Shown here: piece after piece, positions 7,347-15,994 of the stretch | Numbering within the stretch: position 1 is the first letter of the stretch | Layout: each line of letters begins with the position of its first letter | Assembly (NCBI GenBank): GCA_046757965.1 | Contig: JBHHZI010000018.1 | Span: 1-31,579 of the forward strand | Direction of reading: 5' to 3' | Length of the DNA: 31,579 nt | From: JBHHZI01 sp046757965 | GTDB lineage: Bacteria; Acidobacteriota; Polarisedimenticolia; SMYD01 | Program-made: the position numbers and the translations under genes | The notes under the pieces: model-generated | What the model was told of the DNA's origin: nothing | Seen by the model: the letters and a program-made list of their open reading frames with translations, nothing else | Databases searched by the model: none

Positions 7347-7450
7347 TAATTCATGATGTTACCATCTCGCCCGGATCGCCGCGAGGCGTCGGCCCGGACA
7401 AGGCACCGGATGAGAGCCCGGAACGCTCCCCGGGAAAACCGGAGGTCGGG

Positions 7451-8674
7451 TCAGTCCATCTGCCGCCTGAGAAAAGTGGGCACATCCAGGTCGTTGTTGA
7501 GGTGGGCCGTGGTCGCATTCTCCGTGTAGGCCCCGGTCTCCGCCGTGCGTTCCTCGAACGCATCGAGGTCGAAGAGCTTCCGGTTGCGCTGGAACGTCGG
7601 CGTGTCGTGGTCGATCTCCATCGGCCTCGAGGCCCGGGCCGCCTGCGCAAACGGATCGGCCATGGAGAGCTCCTCCTCCTGCCGGAAGCCGGTGGCAATC
7701 ACGGTGATCTTCACCCGTCCCTGCATCTGCTCGTCGATGACGGTTCCGAAGATGATCTCGGCATCGTCCGCCGCCGCCTGCTGGATGATGGTGGCCGCCT
7801 CGCTGACCTCGTGCAGCGTCATCCCGCTGTCGCCGGTGATGTTCATCAGCACGCCCTTGGCGCCGTCGATGGTGCAATCCTCCAGCAGCGGGCTGCTGAT
7901 CGCCTTCTGGGCCGCCTCCACCGACCGATGATCGCCATCGGAGATGCCGGTGCCCATCAGCGCCATGCCCCGGCCGCTCATGACGGTCTTCACGTCGGCG
8001 AAGTCCAGGTTGATCTCCCCCGGCACCGTGATCAGGTCGGAGATCCCCTGGACGGCTTGCCGCAGGATGTCGTCGGCGGTGTCGAACGCCTCGGTGAGTG
8101 TGGTCGTCCGTTCCACCGTGTGGAGGAGTTTCTCGTTGGGGATGGTGATCACCGTGTCGACGCAGTCCTTGAGCTCGGCCAGGCCGGCCTCGCCCTGCTC
8201 CCGGCGCTTGCGTCCCTCGAAGGTGAACGGCTTGGTGACGACGCCCACGACCAGCGCTCCGAGTTCCGATGCCAGGGAGGCGATCACCGGCGTGGCGCCG
8301 GTGCCGGTGCCCCCGCCCAGCCCGGTGGTGATGAACACCATGTCGGCGCCTGACAGCGCCGCGATGATCTTCTCCGAGTCCTCCAGAGCCGCCTGCCGGC
8401 CGATCTCCGGGTTCGATCCCGCGCCCAGACCCTTCGTCAGCTTCTGGCCGAGCTGCAGCTTCACACCGGCCCGGGATTTCTTCAGCGCCTGTCCATCGGT
8501 GTTGGCCGCGATGAACTCCACACCCTGGAGCTGGGCCGCGATCATGCGGTTGACCGCGTTGCTCCCGCCTCCGCCGACACCGATCACCTTGATGTTCGCG
8601 CCGATGTGAGCCGTCTCATCGAAGACGATCTCCGGGTTGGCCCTCGGTCGTGGTTTCTCCTCACTGGCCATCAT
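7451..8674 (-). CDS. ftsZ: cell division GTPase FtsZ
   Basis: A 407-residue tubulin homologue that polymerises into the septal ring. Visible features are the N-terminal nucleotide loop VIGVGGGGSNAVNRM (30-44), the tubulin signature GLGGGTGTG (118-126), and the T7 synergy loop NLDFADV with its catalytic aspartate. A variable linker leads to the C-terminal peptide DVPTFLRRQMD, which binds FtsA. The start chosen is ATG 8674 (MMASEEKPR). A GGAGGG lies 13 nt upstream, somewhat far. Alternatives are the in-frame TTG 8683 at better spacing, or ATG 8794 with AAAGGA upstream, which would add 40 very basic residues. It is the last dcw gene, and the 179-bp gap after ftsA is the longest in the cluster. 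Confidence 0.96.
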   Translation of the reverse strand: MMASEEKPRPRANPEIVFDETAHIGANIKVIGVGGGGSNAVNRMIAAQLQGVEFIAANTDGQALKKSRAGVKLQLGQKLTKGLGAGSNPEIGRQAALEDSEKIIAALSGADMVFITTGLGGGTGTGATPVIASLASELGALVVGVVTKPFTFEGRKRREQGEAGLAELKDCVDTVITIPNEKLLHTVERTTTLTEAFDTADDILRQAVQGISDLITVPGEINLDFADVKTVMSGRGMALMGTGISDGDHRSVEAAQKAISSPLLEDCTIDGAKGVLMNITGDSGMTLHEVSEAATIIQQAAADDAEIIFGTVIDEQMQGRVKITVIATGFRQEEELSMADPFAQAARASRPMEIDHDTPTFQRNRKLFDLDAFEERTAETGAYTENATTAHLNNDLDVPTFLRRQMD

Positions 8675-8742
8675 GATCTTCAAGGATCCCTCCTTCACCC
8701 CTTCCGGCGCCGTCGCCCCGGTCGGGTCTCGACGTACCCGTC

Positions 8743-8758
8743 GCCGGGTCGACCCGGC
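8743..8758. repeat. 16-bp perfect palindrome in the ftsA-ftsZ gap
   Basis: GCCGGGTC followed directly by GACCCGGC makes a perfect 16-bp palindrome. It lies between ftsA and the chosen ftsZ start, about 70 bp before it. Just to its left in plus orientation is a looser related dyad (GGGTC...TACCC, 8724-8739). It could be an operator or an RNA hairpin in an ftsZ leader. It could also be chance in GC-rich DNA, or codons of an extended FtsZ. Confidence 0.35.
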
Positions 8759-8853
8759 CTGTCCCTTCCTGCGCTGTCGCATCAACCGCCCCATCCGTCT
8801 CGTTCCTTTCACCGTCCGGATCTCGCCGGACGCCATGTCGTCAACAACCGCCC

Positions 8854-10089
8854 TCAGAAGTAGGTCCCCAGCCAGCTCCGGACCCGCCGGCTGACATCGT
8901 GAACCAGCCGGTGAGCCTGACCGGCCCGTCGCCGGGTATGACCGGCCCGGATCCCGAACGACAGCAGGCCCGCCGCTGTCGCGTATTTCGGATTTCCGGA
9001 AACATCCACCAGCCCCTCGACGCACTCGGGAACACCCCGGCGCACCGGCATGTCGAGGGCCTTCTCGGCCACCTCGACGATGCCATCGAGGATGCTGCCA
9101 CCCCCGGTGAGCACCGCTCCCGATCGCGCCGCATGATCATGGCCGCTGTTCTTCACATCCTCGGCCACCAGCGTAAAGATCTCCTCGGCTCTCGGCTCGA
9201 GGATCTCGCACAGCACCTGCCGGGACAGGATGCGTCCCTTGCGTCCTCCCACGCTGGGCACCTCGAGAGTCTCGTCGGACCCCACCATCTCCGACGACGC
9301 GCACCCGAAACGGAGCTTGATCCGTTCCGCATCCGGGATCGGCGTGCGCAATCCGACGGCGATGTCGTTGGTGAAGTTGTCGCCCCCGGCAGGAAGGACC
9401 GACGTGTGCCAGATGGTGTCCTTCTCGAAGATCGCCACGTCGGTCGTGCCACCCCCGATGTCGATGAGCAGCGCGCCGAGCTCACGCTCGTCGGGCAGGA
9501 GAACCGATTCCGCCGACGCGATCTGCCCCAGCACCACGTCGGCCACCTCGATACCTGCCCGGTTGACACATCCGGCGATGTTCTGGATGGTCCCGGTCGC
9601 TCCGGTGACCACGTGAACATTGGCCAGCAGCCGCTGGCCGGCCAGGCCGACCGGTTGCTTGATACCCCGCTGGCCGTCGAGCGCGTACTCCTGGGGAAGG
9701 ACGTGGAAGATCTCCCGGTCCGGCGGCAGCGAGATGGTCTGCGCGGCACTGAGCACGCGCTCGATGTCTTCCTCGGTCACCTCCCCGTCCCGGCCGGAGA
9801 TCTTCACGCCGCCCCGGCTGTTGAACGAGCGGACGTGCCCACCGGCGACGGAGATGAACGCCGAGCTGATCTCGACGCCTGCCATCGCCTCCGCCTCCTC
9901 CACGGCGGTGTGAAGCGCCTTGCAGACCGATTCGAGATTGACCAGAACACCCTTCCGCATCCCCTTGCAGGGAACCGAGCCGATGCCGCACAGGCGCGGC
10001 CGGCCGTCGCCATTGCGCTCTCCCACCACCACGGTGACCTTCGTCGTGCCGATGTCGATGCCGGCGAGTGGTGCCGGGGCCCTAGACAT
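8854..10089 (-). CDS. ftsA: cell division protein FtsA
   Basis: A 411-residue actin-fold ATPase that tethers FtsZ to the membrane and recruits later divisome proteins. The actin-type nucleotide motifs are GIDIGTTKVTVVVG (phosphate 1, near residue 10), LIDIGGGTTDVAIF (phosphate 2) and LTGGGSILDG (adenosine). The C-terminus ends VSRRVRSWLGTYF, an amphipathic basic/aromatic helix like the membrane-targeting sequence of the family. The start is ATG 10089 with AAAGGGA upstream, overlapping the end of ftsQ by 8 bp. This start is preferred to an upstream ATG at 10143 because family members begin only a few residues before the GIDIGTT motif. Confidence 0.96.
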   Translation of the reverse strand: MSRAPAPLAGIDIGTTKVTVVVGERNGDGRPRLCGIGSVPCKGMRKGVLVNLESVCKALHTAVEEAEAMAGVEISSAFISVAGGHVRSFNSRGGVKISGRDGEVTEEDIERVLSAAQTISLPPDREIFHVLPQEYALDGQRGIKQPVGLAGQRLLANVHVVTGATGTIQNIAGCVNRAGIEVADVVLGQIASAESVLLPDERELGALLIDIGGGTTDVAIFEKDTIWHTSVLPAGGDNFTNDIAVGLRTPIPDAERIKLRFGCASSEMVGSDETLEVPSVGGRKGRILSRQVLCEILEPRAEEIFTLVAEDVKNSGHDHAARSGAVLTGGGSILDGIVEVAEKALDMPVRRGVPECVEGLVDVSGNPKYATAAGLLSFGIRAGHTRRRAGQAHRLVHDVSRRVRSWLGTYF

Positions 10090-10942
10090 GACGCTGTCCC
10101 TTTCCGTCTCCGGCCGGAGCCGGAACGATGACCACCCGGCCACGCCAGCGCAGGTCGATGGCGCCGATGGCGGCCACCCGGTGGTGGATGTCGTCCCTCA
10201 CCTCCAGGTAGTGATCGATGTTGGCGGTGACGTCCTCGCGGCTCAGCAGGACCGGCACGCTCTCGCCGATGAACCGGGCGGTGAGGCGATCCTCCTGCGA
10301 CACGTCGATCTCCGACAGCGCCGCGATCAGCTCCGGATCGTGGCGCGCCAGGGCGGTCAGGGCCGAGATGCCGGTCCGGATGCGGGCGGCGGACCCGTCG
10401 CCACCGGCCAGGCCGGTGATCAGGGGGAGATCGAGCACACCGAGCCGCGCGGGCCACGGCGCGATGATGCGGCCGGTGCCATCGACGACGGCGGGAACGC
10501 CATCGACGAGGGCCACCGCCACGGGCTGTTTCTCCTCGATGCGCACCGATAGGGTGTGGGGAAACTCCCGGCGAACGGCCGCCTCGCTCACCCATGGATC
10601 GGCGACCAGTGTGGCCCGCACCGCCGCCAGGTCGATGGCCAGCAGGTTCTCACCCGTGAGCCCTTTCAGGAGGACTCTCAGGCCGTCACGGTCTGCGCGC
10701 CGCACTCCCGTCAGGGACACGGCCTGCACCGTCAGCAACGGCGTGCTGGTCAGCCAGCGCCAGGCAGTCGCCCCGCCCCAGACCACACCGGTCAGCGCCA
10801 CGGCCGCGAACCCGGCCACCACCGCGCCATGCCGGACGAATCTCCGGCGGCGCGATCGTCTCAGTACATGATTGCGTCCCGGCCGCAGATACGGCGACGC
10901 CTCCGCGGCACGGATCGTCGATCTCGTCGACGATGTTCTCAC
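10082..10942 (-). CDS. ftsQ: cell division protein FtsQ/DivIB
   Basis: A 286-residue bitopic membrane protein. A basic cytoplasmic tail of about 38 residues precedes one transmembrane helix (about 39-61). Then comes a POTRA domain (about 71-142: LLTVQAVSLTGVRRADRDGL to FPHTLSVRIEEKQPVAV), followed by the beta-domain. The PVAVALVDGVPAVVDGTG segment after the POTRA domain is typical of FtsQ. It links early and late divisome proteins through FtsL/FtsB. The start is GTG 10942 with a strong GGGAGGTGA upstream, overlapping the murC stop (GTGA). In many bacteria murB and/or ddl lie between murC and ftsQ; here that junction is directly overlapped, so neither gene is present. Confidence 0.92.
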   Translation of the reverse strand: MRTSSTRSTIRAAEASPYLRPGRNHVLRRSRRRRFVRHGAVVAGFAAVALTGVVWGGATAWRWLTSTPLLTVQAVSLTGVRRADRDGLRVLLKGLTGENLLAIDLAAVRATLVADPWVSEAAVRREFPHTLSVRIEEKQPVAVALVDGVPAVVDGTGRIIAPWPARLGVLDLPLITGLAGGDGSAARIRTGISALTALARHDPELIAALSEIDVSQEDRLTARFIGESVPVLLSREDVTANIDHYLEVRDDIHHRVAAIGAIDLRWRGRVVIVPAPAGDGKGQRHV

Positions 10943-12333
10943 CCCCTCACCTCCCGATCTTCCTGTTCGAGCCGTTTGACGAGTTCCTCCCCGACCCGGG
11001 TGACCGAGCCGGCCCCCAGGGTCATCACCAGATCCCCCGGCCGTGCGACGGCGAGCAGTTCGCCCGGCACATCATCCACGTTCTTCACCAGGCGGACGTC
11101 GGGGTGACCCGCGGCACGCAGGGCCTCGACCACTCTCTCCGCCGTCACCTCCGGGATCGCCTCCTCTCCCGCCGGGTAGATATCCGTGACCAGGACGGTG
11201 GCGGCCGCCTCGAACGACGCCGCGAACTCGTCGAGCAGGTCCCGGACCCGGGTGTAGCGGTGCGGCTGGAACACCGCCACGATGGGGCGGTGCCAGCCCT
11301 CCCGGGCAGCGGCGAGGGTGGCGCGGATCTCCGTCGGATGATGACCGTAGTCATCGATCACGAGGATGCCGCCCCTCTCCCCGCGCATCTGGAACCGCCG
11401 GTCCGCACCCTCGAACGACTCGAGGGCCGCGGCGATGCGGGCGAACGGCAGGTCGCAATCGAGCCCCACCGCCACGGCGGCAAGGGCGTTGACCACCTGA
11501 TGCCGCCCCGGCGCATGGATCTCCATCGGTCCGAGGTCCTCCCCGCCGGTGTGCACGTGGAAGCGGCTCGCAAAGCCCGAGAACGTCAGGTCCGTGGCGC
11601 GGAGGTCGGCCTTCTGCGACAGACCGTAGGTGACCACGCGGCGCTTCAGTCGGGGCAAGACACGGTTCAGGACCGGATCATCCCGGCACACCACGACCTG
11701 GCCGTAGAACGGCACGCTGTCGGCAAAGCACACGAACGCGTCGACGAGCGCCTCGAACGTGCCGTGATAATCGAGGTGCTCCCGGTCGATGTTGGTGATC
11801 ACCGCCGTGCGCGGCCGCAACGCCAGGAACGACCCGTCGGACTCGTCCGCCTCCACGACCATCAGATCCCCGGATCCGAGCTTGGCGGAGGAACCGAGAA
11901 TGGCGAGGCGACCGCCGATGACGATGGTGGGATCCAGATGGCCCAGATGCAGCACCTGGGCCACCATCGATGTCACCGAGGTCTTGCCGTGCGTGCCGGC
12001 CACCGCGATGCCGGACTTCATGCGCATCAGCTCGGCCAGCATCTCGGCCCGTGGGATCACCGGGATGCCGCGCCGGCGCGCCTCGACCACCTCCACGTTG
12101 TCCTCCCCGATGGCGGTGGAGGTGACCACGACGTCGGCGCCATGGACGTTCTCGGGCGCGTGCCCCGTCCGGATGCGTCCGCCGAGGCGGGCGAGCCGCT
12201 TCACCGTCTCCGAGGCCGCCACATCCGATCCGCTGACGCTGTAGCGCAGATTGATCAGCACCTCGGCGATGCCGCACATGCCCGACCCGCCGATGCCGAC
12301 CAGATGAATGTTTCGCGCGCGTCCGAACTTCAT
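10939..12333 (-). CDS. murC: UDP-N-acetylmuramate--L-alanine ligase MurC
   Basis: A 464-residue cytoplasmic ligase that attaches the first amino acid (L-Ala) of the peptidoglycan stem peptide. The N-terminal nucleotide-sugar domain opens with HLVGIGGSGMCGIAEVL (10-26). The central ATP loop is GTHGKTS (113-119), followed by VVEADESDGSF and TNIDREHLDYHG, and the C-terminal domain includes DDYGHHPTEI and VFQPHRYTR, both strongly MurC-specific. The start is ATG 12333, overlapping the murG stop (ATGA). The frame stays open far upstream through murG, but that stretch is the GC-biased shadow of murG and not a fusion. Confidence 0.97.
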   Translation of the reverse strand: MKFGRARNIHLVGIGGSGMCGIAEVLINLRYSVSGSDVAASETVKRLARLGGRIRTGHAPENVHGADVVVTSTAIGEDNVEVVEARRRGIPVIPRAEMLAELMRMKSGIAVAGTHGKTSVTSMVAQVLHLGHLDPTIVIGGRLAILGSSAKLGSGDLMVVEADESDGSFLALRPRTAVITNIDREHLDYHGTFEALVDAFVCFADSVPFYGQVVVCRDDPVLNRVLPRLKRRVVTYGLSQKADLRATDLTFSGFASRFHVHTGGEDLGPMEIHAPGRHQVVNALAAVAVGLDCDLPFARIAAALESFEGADRRFQMRGERGGILVIDDYGHHPTEIRATLAAAREGWHRPIVAVFQPHRYTRVRDLLDEFAASFEAAATVLVTDIYPAGEEAIPEVTAERVVEALRAAGHPDVRLVKNVDDVPGELLAVARPGDLVMTLGAGSVTRVGEELVKRLEQEDREVRG

Positions 12334-13448
12334 GCCGTCGCTCCGGTGTCCGCCCTCGTCCGCATCGGCCGCCGGTCGAGCAGATCGAGGAGCAGGTCGG
12401 CCACCCGGGAGGCGGCCGCCGGGGCGCCCAGTTCTCGCACCGCCTCCTCCATGTTGCGGAGCCGCTCGCCATCCCGCAGGAGGTCGATCACGATCTCGGC
12501 CAGCCGCCCGTGGCCCGCATCCTCTTCGCGCACCATCACCGCGGCCCCGTGGCTGACCAGCTGGCGGCCGTTCTCGGCCTGATGCCCACCGGCCGCGTGG
12601 GGAAACGGCACCAGGACGGCCGGACGGCCGGCTGCCGACAGCTCGGCCAGGGTCGTCGCGCCGGCCCGGCAGACCACGAGGTCCGCCCCGGCGTAGGCCG
12701 ACGCCATGTCGGTGATGTAGGGCACGACCTCCGCATCGAGTCCGGAGCGCGCATAGGCCTCGGAGACCCTGCTCTCGTCCGCCGCGCCGGTCTGATGCCG
12801 GAGGCGCACGGTGAGTCCACTCGCCGCAAGCGCCGGCAACATGTTCATCACCACGGTGTTGAGTCCCCGGGCGCCCCGGCTGCCCCCGACGACCAGCACG
12901 GTCGACCGCCCGTCTCGCCGTTCGTCCGGCGCATCCGCCAGTCCCTCGCGCACCGGGTTCCCCGTCACCACCACTCGCCCGGGCAAGCGCTCCGCCGTGA
13001 ACGGAAAGGCGACAGCCACCCGGTCCACCAGCGGCGCCAGGATCCGGTTGGTCGCCCCGGGGATCGCGTTCTGCTCCAGGATGGCCGTGCCCCGGCCCAG
13101 GAGCCGGCCCGCCAGCACCACCGGTCCCGACGCATATCCTCCCACACCACTCACGACGCCCGCCCCGAGGCGAACCACCAGCGCGGACGCCTGCGCCAGG
13201 CCGACCGGAATGAGACAGGCCCCTGCGATCCGCCGGGGGATCGATTTTCCCGCGATGCCCGCCGACCGGATGAAGTGCAGGGGCACACCGGAGGGTGGCA
13301 CCAGCCGCGCCTCCAGTCCCGCCCGTGTCCCCACCCAGTGAAGGGGGACATCCGGCCGCCGGCGCCGGACCTCGGCGGCCACCGCGAGGCCCGGATAGAT
13401 ATGGCCCCCGGTTCCGCCGCCGGCGATGAGGATCGATCTCTCGGCCAT
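12330..13448 (-). CDS. murG: lipid II synthase (UDP-GlcNAc transferase) MurG
   Basis: A 372-residue peripheral membrane glycosyltransferase that adds GlcNAc to lipid I on the cytoplasmic face, giving lipid II. Diagnostic features are the N-terminal GGGTGGHIYPGLAVA loop, GVGGYASGPVVLA, EQNAIPGATNR, VVGGSRGARGLN, and the C-terminal donor site CRAGATTLAELSAAGRPAVL with FPHAAGGHQAENG. The start is ATG 13448 (MAERSILIAGGG), 17 bp after the ftsW stop. Its ribosome binding site is weak, so translation may depend on coupling to ftsW. The stop overlaps the murC start by 4 bp. Confidence 0.97.
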   Translation of the reverse strand: MAERSILIAGGGTGGHIYPGLAVAAEVRRRRPDVPLHWVGTRAGLEARLVPPSGVPLHFIRSAGIAGKSIPRRIAGACLIPVGLAQASALVVRLGAGVVSGVGGYASGPVVLAGRLLGRGTAILEQNAIPGATNRILAPLVDRVAVAFPFTAERLPGRVVVTGNPVREGLADAPDERRDGRSTVLVVGGSRGARGLNTVVMNMLPALAASGLTVRLRHQTGAADESRVSEAYARSGLDAEVVPYITDMASAYAGADLVVCRAGATTLAELSAAGRPAVLVPFPHAAGGHQAENGRQLVSHGAAVMVREEDAGHGRLAEIVIDLLRDGERLRNMEEAVRELGAPAAASRVADLLLDLLDRRPMRTRADTGATA

Positions 13449-13465
13449 CGTCGAACCATTCCACG

Positions 13466-14542
13466 TCAGGTCGTATGCTGCGAGACGTTGAGGATCAGAC
13501 CGGCCGCCAGCAGGCTGACGAGCAGGGACGATCCGCCATAGGAGACGAACGGCAAGGGCAGGCCCTTGGTCGGCAGCAGACCGAGAACCACCCCCATGTT
13601 GATGAACGCCTGGATCACCAGGGACAGGGTGATGCCGGCGGCCAGATACGCCCCGAACGGATCCGGTGCCTTCAGCGCCGCACGGCTCCCCCGCACCAGC
13701 AGGATGGTGAACGCCAGGATCACCGCCACGCAGCCGATGAACCCCAGCTCTTCTCCGATGACGGCGAAGATGAAGTCCGTGTGCGCGGCCGGCAGGAAGA
13801 ACAGCTTCTGGGTGGACTGTCCCAGACCGACACCGGCCACGCCGCCGGCCCCCACGGCGATCAGGGACTGATTCATCTGGAAGTTCAGTCCGCGGGGATC
13901 CAGATCCGGATTCCAGAAGGCGATGAGCCGTTGCAACCGGTACTCGGCCCGCACGGCGAGCACGGCCAGCGCCGCCCCTCCGGCCAGCCCGAGTCCGCCG
14001 AGGATGTGGATCGGCACGCCGGCGATGAAGAACAGGCAGATCGTGATGAGAGCCACGGTGGCCGTCGAGCCGAAATCCGGTTGCACGTAGATGAGCGCAC
14101 AGAAGGTGCCCACCAGGAGAAGACACGGGACGATCACGTGGCGAAGATCGTTCAATTGCTTGTTCTTGCGGGCCAGCAGGTCGGCCAGGAAGAGAATCAG
14201 GGCCAGCTTGGTGAGCTCCGAGGGCTGGAAGGAGAAGCCGCCGAAGTTGAGCCAGCGCGTGCCGCCGGCGAGCACCGCGAGCAACATGACCAGGCAGGCC
14301 ACCAGGAGCCCCCAGATCACGACGGGACTTCGCAGGCGACGGTAGTCGATGCGGGTGGCACCGAACAGCAGGCACAGGCCGAGAATCGTGGCCACGGTCT
14401 GCTTGAAGAGAAAGCCGACCGATGAACCGGTCGTCCGGATGGAGAGCATGGCGGAGGCAGAGAAGACCATCGTCAGGCCGAACAGCGTCAACGCCAGCAC
14501 CGTGCCGACCAGCCACCAGTCCATGGAGAGCTTGCGCGCCAT
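13466..14542 (-). CDS. ftsW: septal peptidoglycan polymerase FtsW
   Basis: A 358-residue SEDS-family polytopic membrane protein with about ten hydrophobic segments. It polymerises lipid II glycan strands at the septum together with FtsI. Family marks are GGTRWLNFGGFSFQPSELTKLALILFLA, YVQPDFGSTAT with the conserved aspartate in the large loop region, NQSLIAVGAGGVAGVGLGQSTQK, and the signature FINMGVVLGLLPTKGLPLPFVSYGGSS. The position between murD and murG supports FtsW over RodA. The start ATG 14542 directly abuts the murD stop, so translation is probably coupled. The protein is short of both the long N-terminal and the long C-terminal tails seen in some FtsW proteins. Confidence 0.96.
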   Translation of the reverse strand: MARKLSMDWWLVGTVLALTLFGLTMVFSASAMLSIRTTGSSVGFLFKQTVATILGLCLLFGATRIDYRRLRSPVVIWGLLVACLVMLLAVLAGGTRWLNFGGFSFQPSELTKLALILFLADLLARKNKQLNDLRHVIVPCLLLVGTFCALIYVQPDFGSTATVALITICLFFIAGVPIHILGGLGLAGGAALAVLAVRAEYRLQRLIAFWNPDLDPRGLNFQMNQSLIAVGAGGVAGVGLGQSTQKLFFLPAAHTDFIFAVIGEELGFIGCVAVILAFTILLVRGSRAALKAPDPFGAYLAAGITLSLVIQAFINMGVVLGLLPTKGLPLPFVSYGGSSLLVSLLAAGLILNVSQHTT

Positions 14543-15994
14543 TCAGTGCTCCGCGACCCAGTCCGCGACGAGAGCACGGAAGTGCTCGCCGCGCTCCTCG
14601 AAGCTGGCATAGGCGTCGAACGATGCGCACGCGGGCGACAGGAGGACCGTGTCTCCAGGGCGAGCGACGCGTGTCGCCACCGCGAAGGCCGCCGCCAGAT
14701 CCGGCGCCAGCGACACGGTCACGTCCCTGCCGGTGAGACACTCCGCCGACAGTCCCGCGACGATCCGAGGGCCGGCCTCTCCGATGGCGAAGACGGTCCG
14801 TGCGAATGTCGACAGAGCGGGAACGAGTGAGGCGAAGTCCGCACCCTTGTCCCGGCCCCCGAGAATCACGTGCACACTCTTGGGCGTGAACGATCGCAAG
14901 GCCATCGCCGTGCTGGCCACGTTGGTGGCCTTGGAATCGTTGACGAAGGCGATGCCGCCGGCCTGGCCGACCGGCTCCAGCCGATGGGGTAACGCCCGGA
15001 GATCCGCGAGCGCTGCGGAGAGGCAGGTCGCGTCCACTCCGAGGCAGCTCGCGGTGGCGGTCGCGGCCAGGGCGTTGACGAGATTGTGAGGACCGCGCAG
15101 GGGAATGTCGGACACACGGCCGAGACGGACGAGCTGACCCGCCCGGCGCAGCACGATCTGTCCTCCCTCGGTGAACACGCCGTCTTCGATGGTGTCGGCG
15201 CCACAGGTGAGCCGCTCGGGACCGCCGTGCTGCCGGCGATGGGCCAGCCGGGCCGACACGGCGATCGAGGCGTCGTCGGTGCCACAGACGATGGCCGTCT
15301 GCTCCGCTGACTGATGGTCGAAGATCCTCTCCTTGGCCTGCGCATACGATGCCAGGTCCGGGTAGCGATCCTGGTGGTCCGGCGTGATGTTCAGCAACAC
15401 GGCCACATCAGGCGCGAAAGACACGATCCGTTCGAGCTGGAAGGACGACACCTCGACGACGAAGCGGGTCTTCTCCGACTGGTCCAGGAGCGCGTCGGAG
15501 AGCGGCTGCCCGATGTTGCCGCACGCCCGCGCATCGAGGCCCGCGTGTTGCAGCAGGGCGGCGATCATCGCGGTCACGGTGCTCTTGCCGTTCGACCCGG
15601 TGATCGCCACGAGGGGAGACTCCACGAACCGCCAGCCCACCTCGATCTCGGACACCACCCGCACACCGGCGGCCAGCGCGGAAGCGTACGGCTCGCGACG
15701 CGGGTCGATGCCGGGAGACAGCACCACCAGGTCCGCCCTCGCCAGCACCGGTGCCGCCGCGCTCTCGGCCACGAAGCAGGCCCCGGGTCCCAGCGACGCC
15801 AGCGCCGGCGCCAGCGCCTCCTCGGACCGGGAGTCCACCACGGTCGGCGTCAGCCCGAATCGAGCGGCCAGTGCGGCCGCCGCCTGACCCGATCGACCGA
15901 GTCCGGCCACCACGATCCGCTCGATACCGCGGAAGAACTGCTCACCCCGGGCGCTGTCGCTGAGTGTCATGACCGCCGGTTCCACGCCCATCAC
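14543..15994 (-). CDS. murD: UDP-N-acetylmuramoylalanine--D-glutamate ligase MurD
   Basis: A 483-residue cytoplasmic ligase adding D-Glu to UDP-MurNAc-L-Ala. The N-terminal Rossmann domain starts RIVVAGLGRSGQAAA (about 26-40), with VVLSPGIDPR further on. The ATP loop is GSNGKST (133-139). The central domain has VVEVSSFQLERI, LLNITPDHQDRY and the HNLVNALAA block. The C-terminal domain has FVNDSKATNVAST, ILGGRDKGADF and LLSPACASFDAYASFEERGEHF, all MurD-specific. The start is GTG 15994, overlapping the mraY stop (GTGA), with an ATG immediately after it. The next gene, ftsW, starts at the very next base after the stop. Confidence 0.97.
   Translation of the reverse strand: MMGVEPAVMTLSDSARGEQFFRGIERIVVAGLGRSGQAAAALAARFGLTPTVVDSRSEEALAPALASLGPGACFVAESAAAPVLARADLVVLSPGIDPRREPYASALAAGVRVVSEIEVGWRFVESPLVAITGSNGKSTVTAMIAALLQHAGLDARACGNIGQPLSDALLDQSEKTRFVVEVSSFQLERIVSFAPDVAVLLNITPDHQDRYPDLASYAQAKERIFDHQSAEQTAIVCGTDDASIAVSARLAHRRQHGGPERLTCGADTIEDGVFTEGGQIVLRRAGQLVRLGRVSDIPLRGPHNLVNALAATATASCLGVDATCLSAALADLRALPHRLEPVGQAGGIAFVNDSKATNVASTAMALRSFTPKSVHVILGGRDKGADFASLVPALSTFARTVFAIGEAGPRIVAGLSAECLTGRDVTVSLAPDLAAAFAVATRVARPGDTVLLSPACASFDAYASFEERGEHFRALVADWVAEH

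Noticed and set aside
10939..13464. Very long open frame making murC look like an 841-residue fusion
   Set aside because: Everything before the MurC ATG at 12333 is Gly/Arg/Ala-rich shadow of murG in another frame. The same holds for the long open frames upstream of murG, ftsI and murE. GC-rich codon use removes stop codons from shadow frames.
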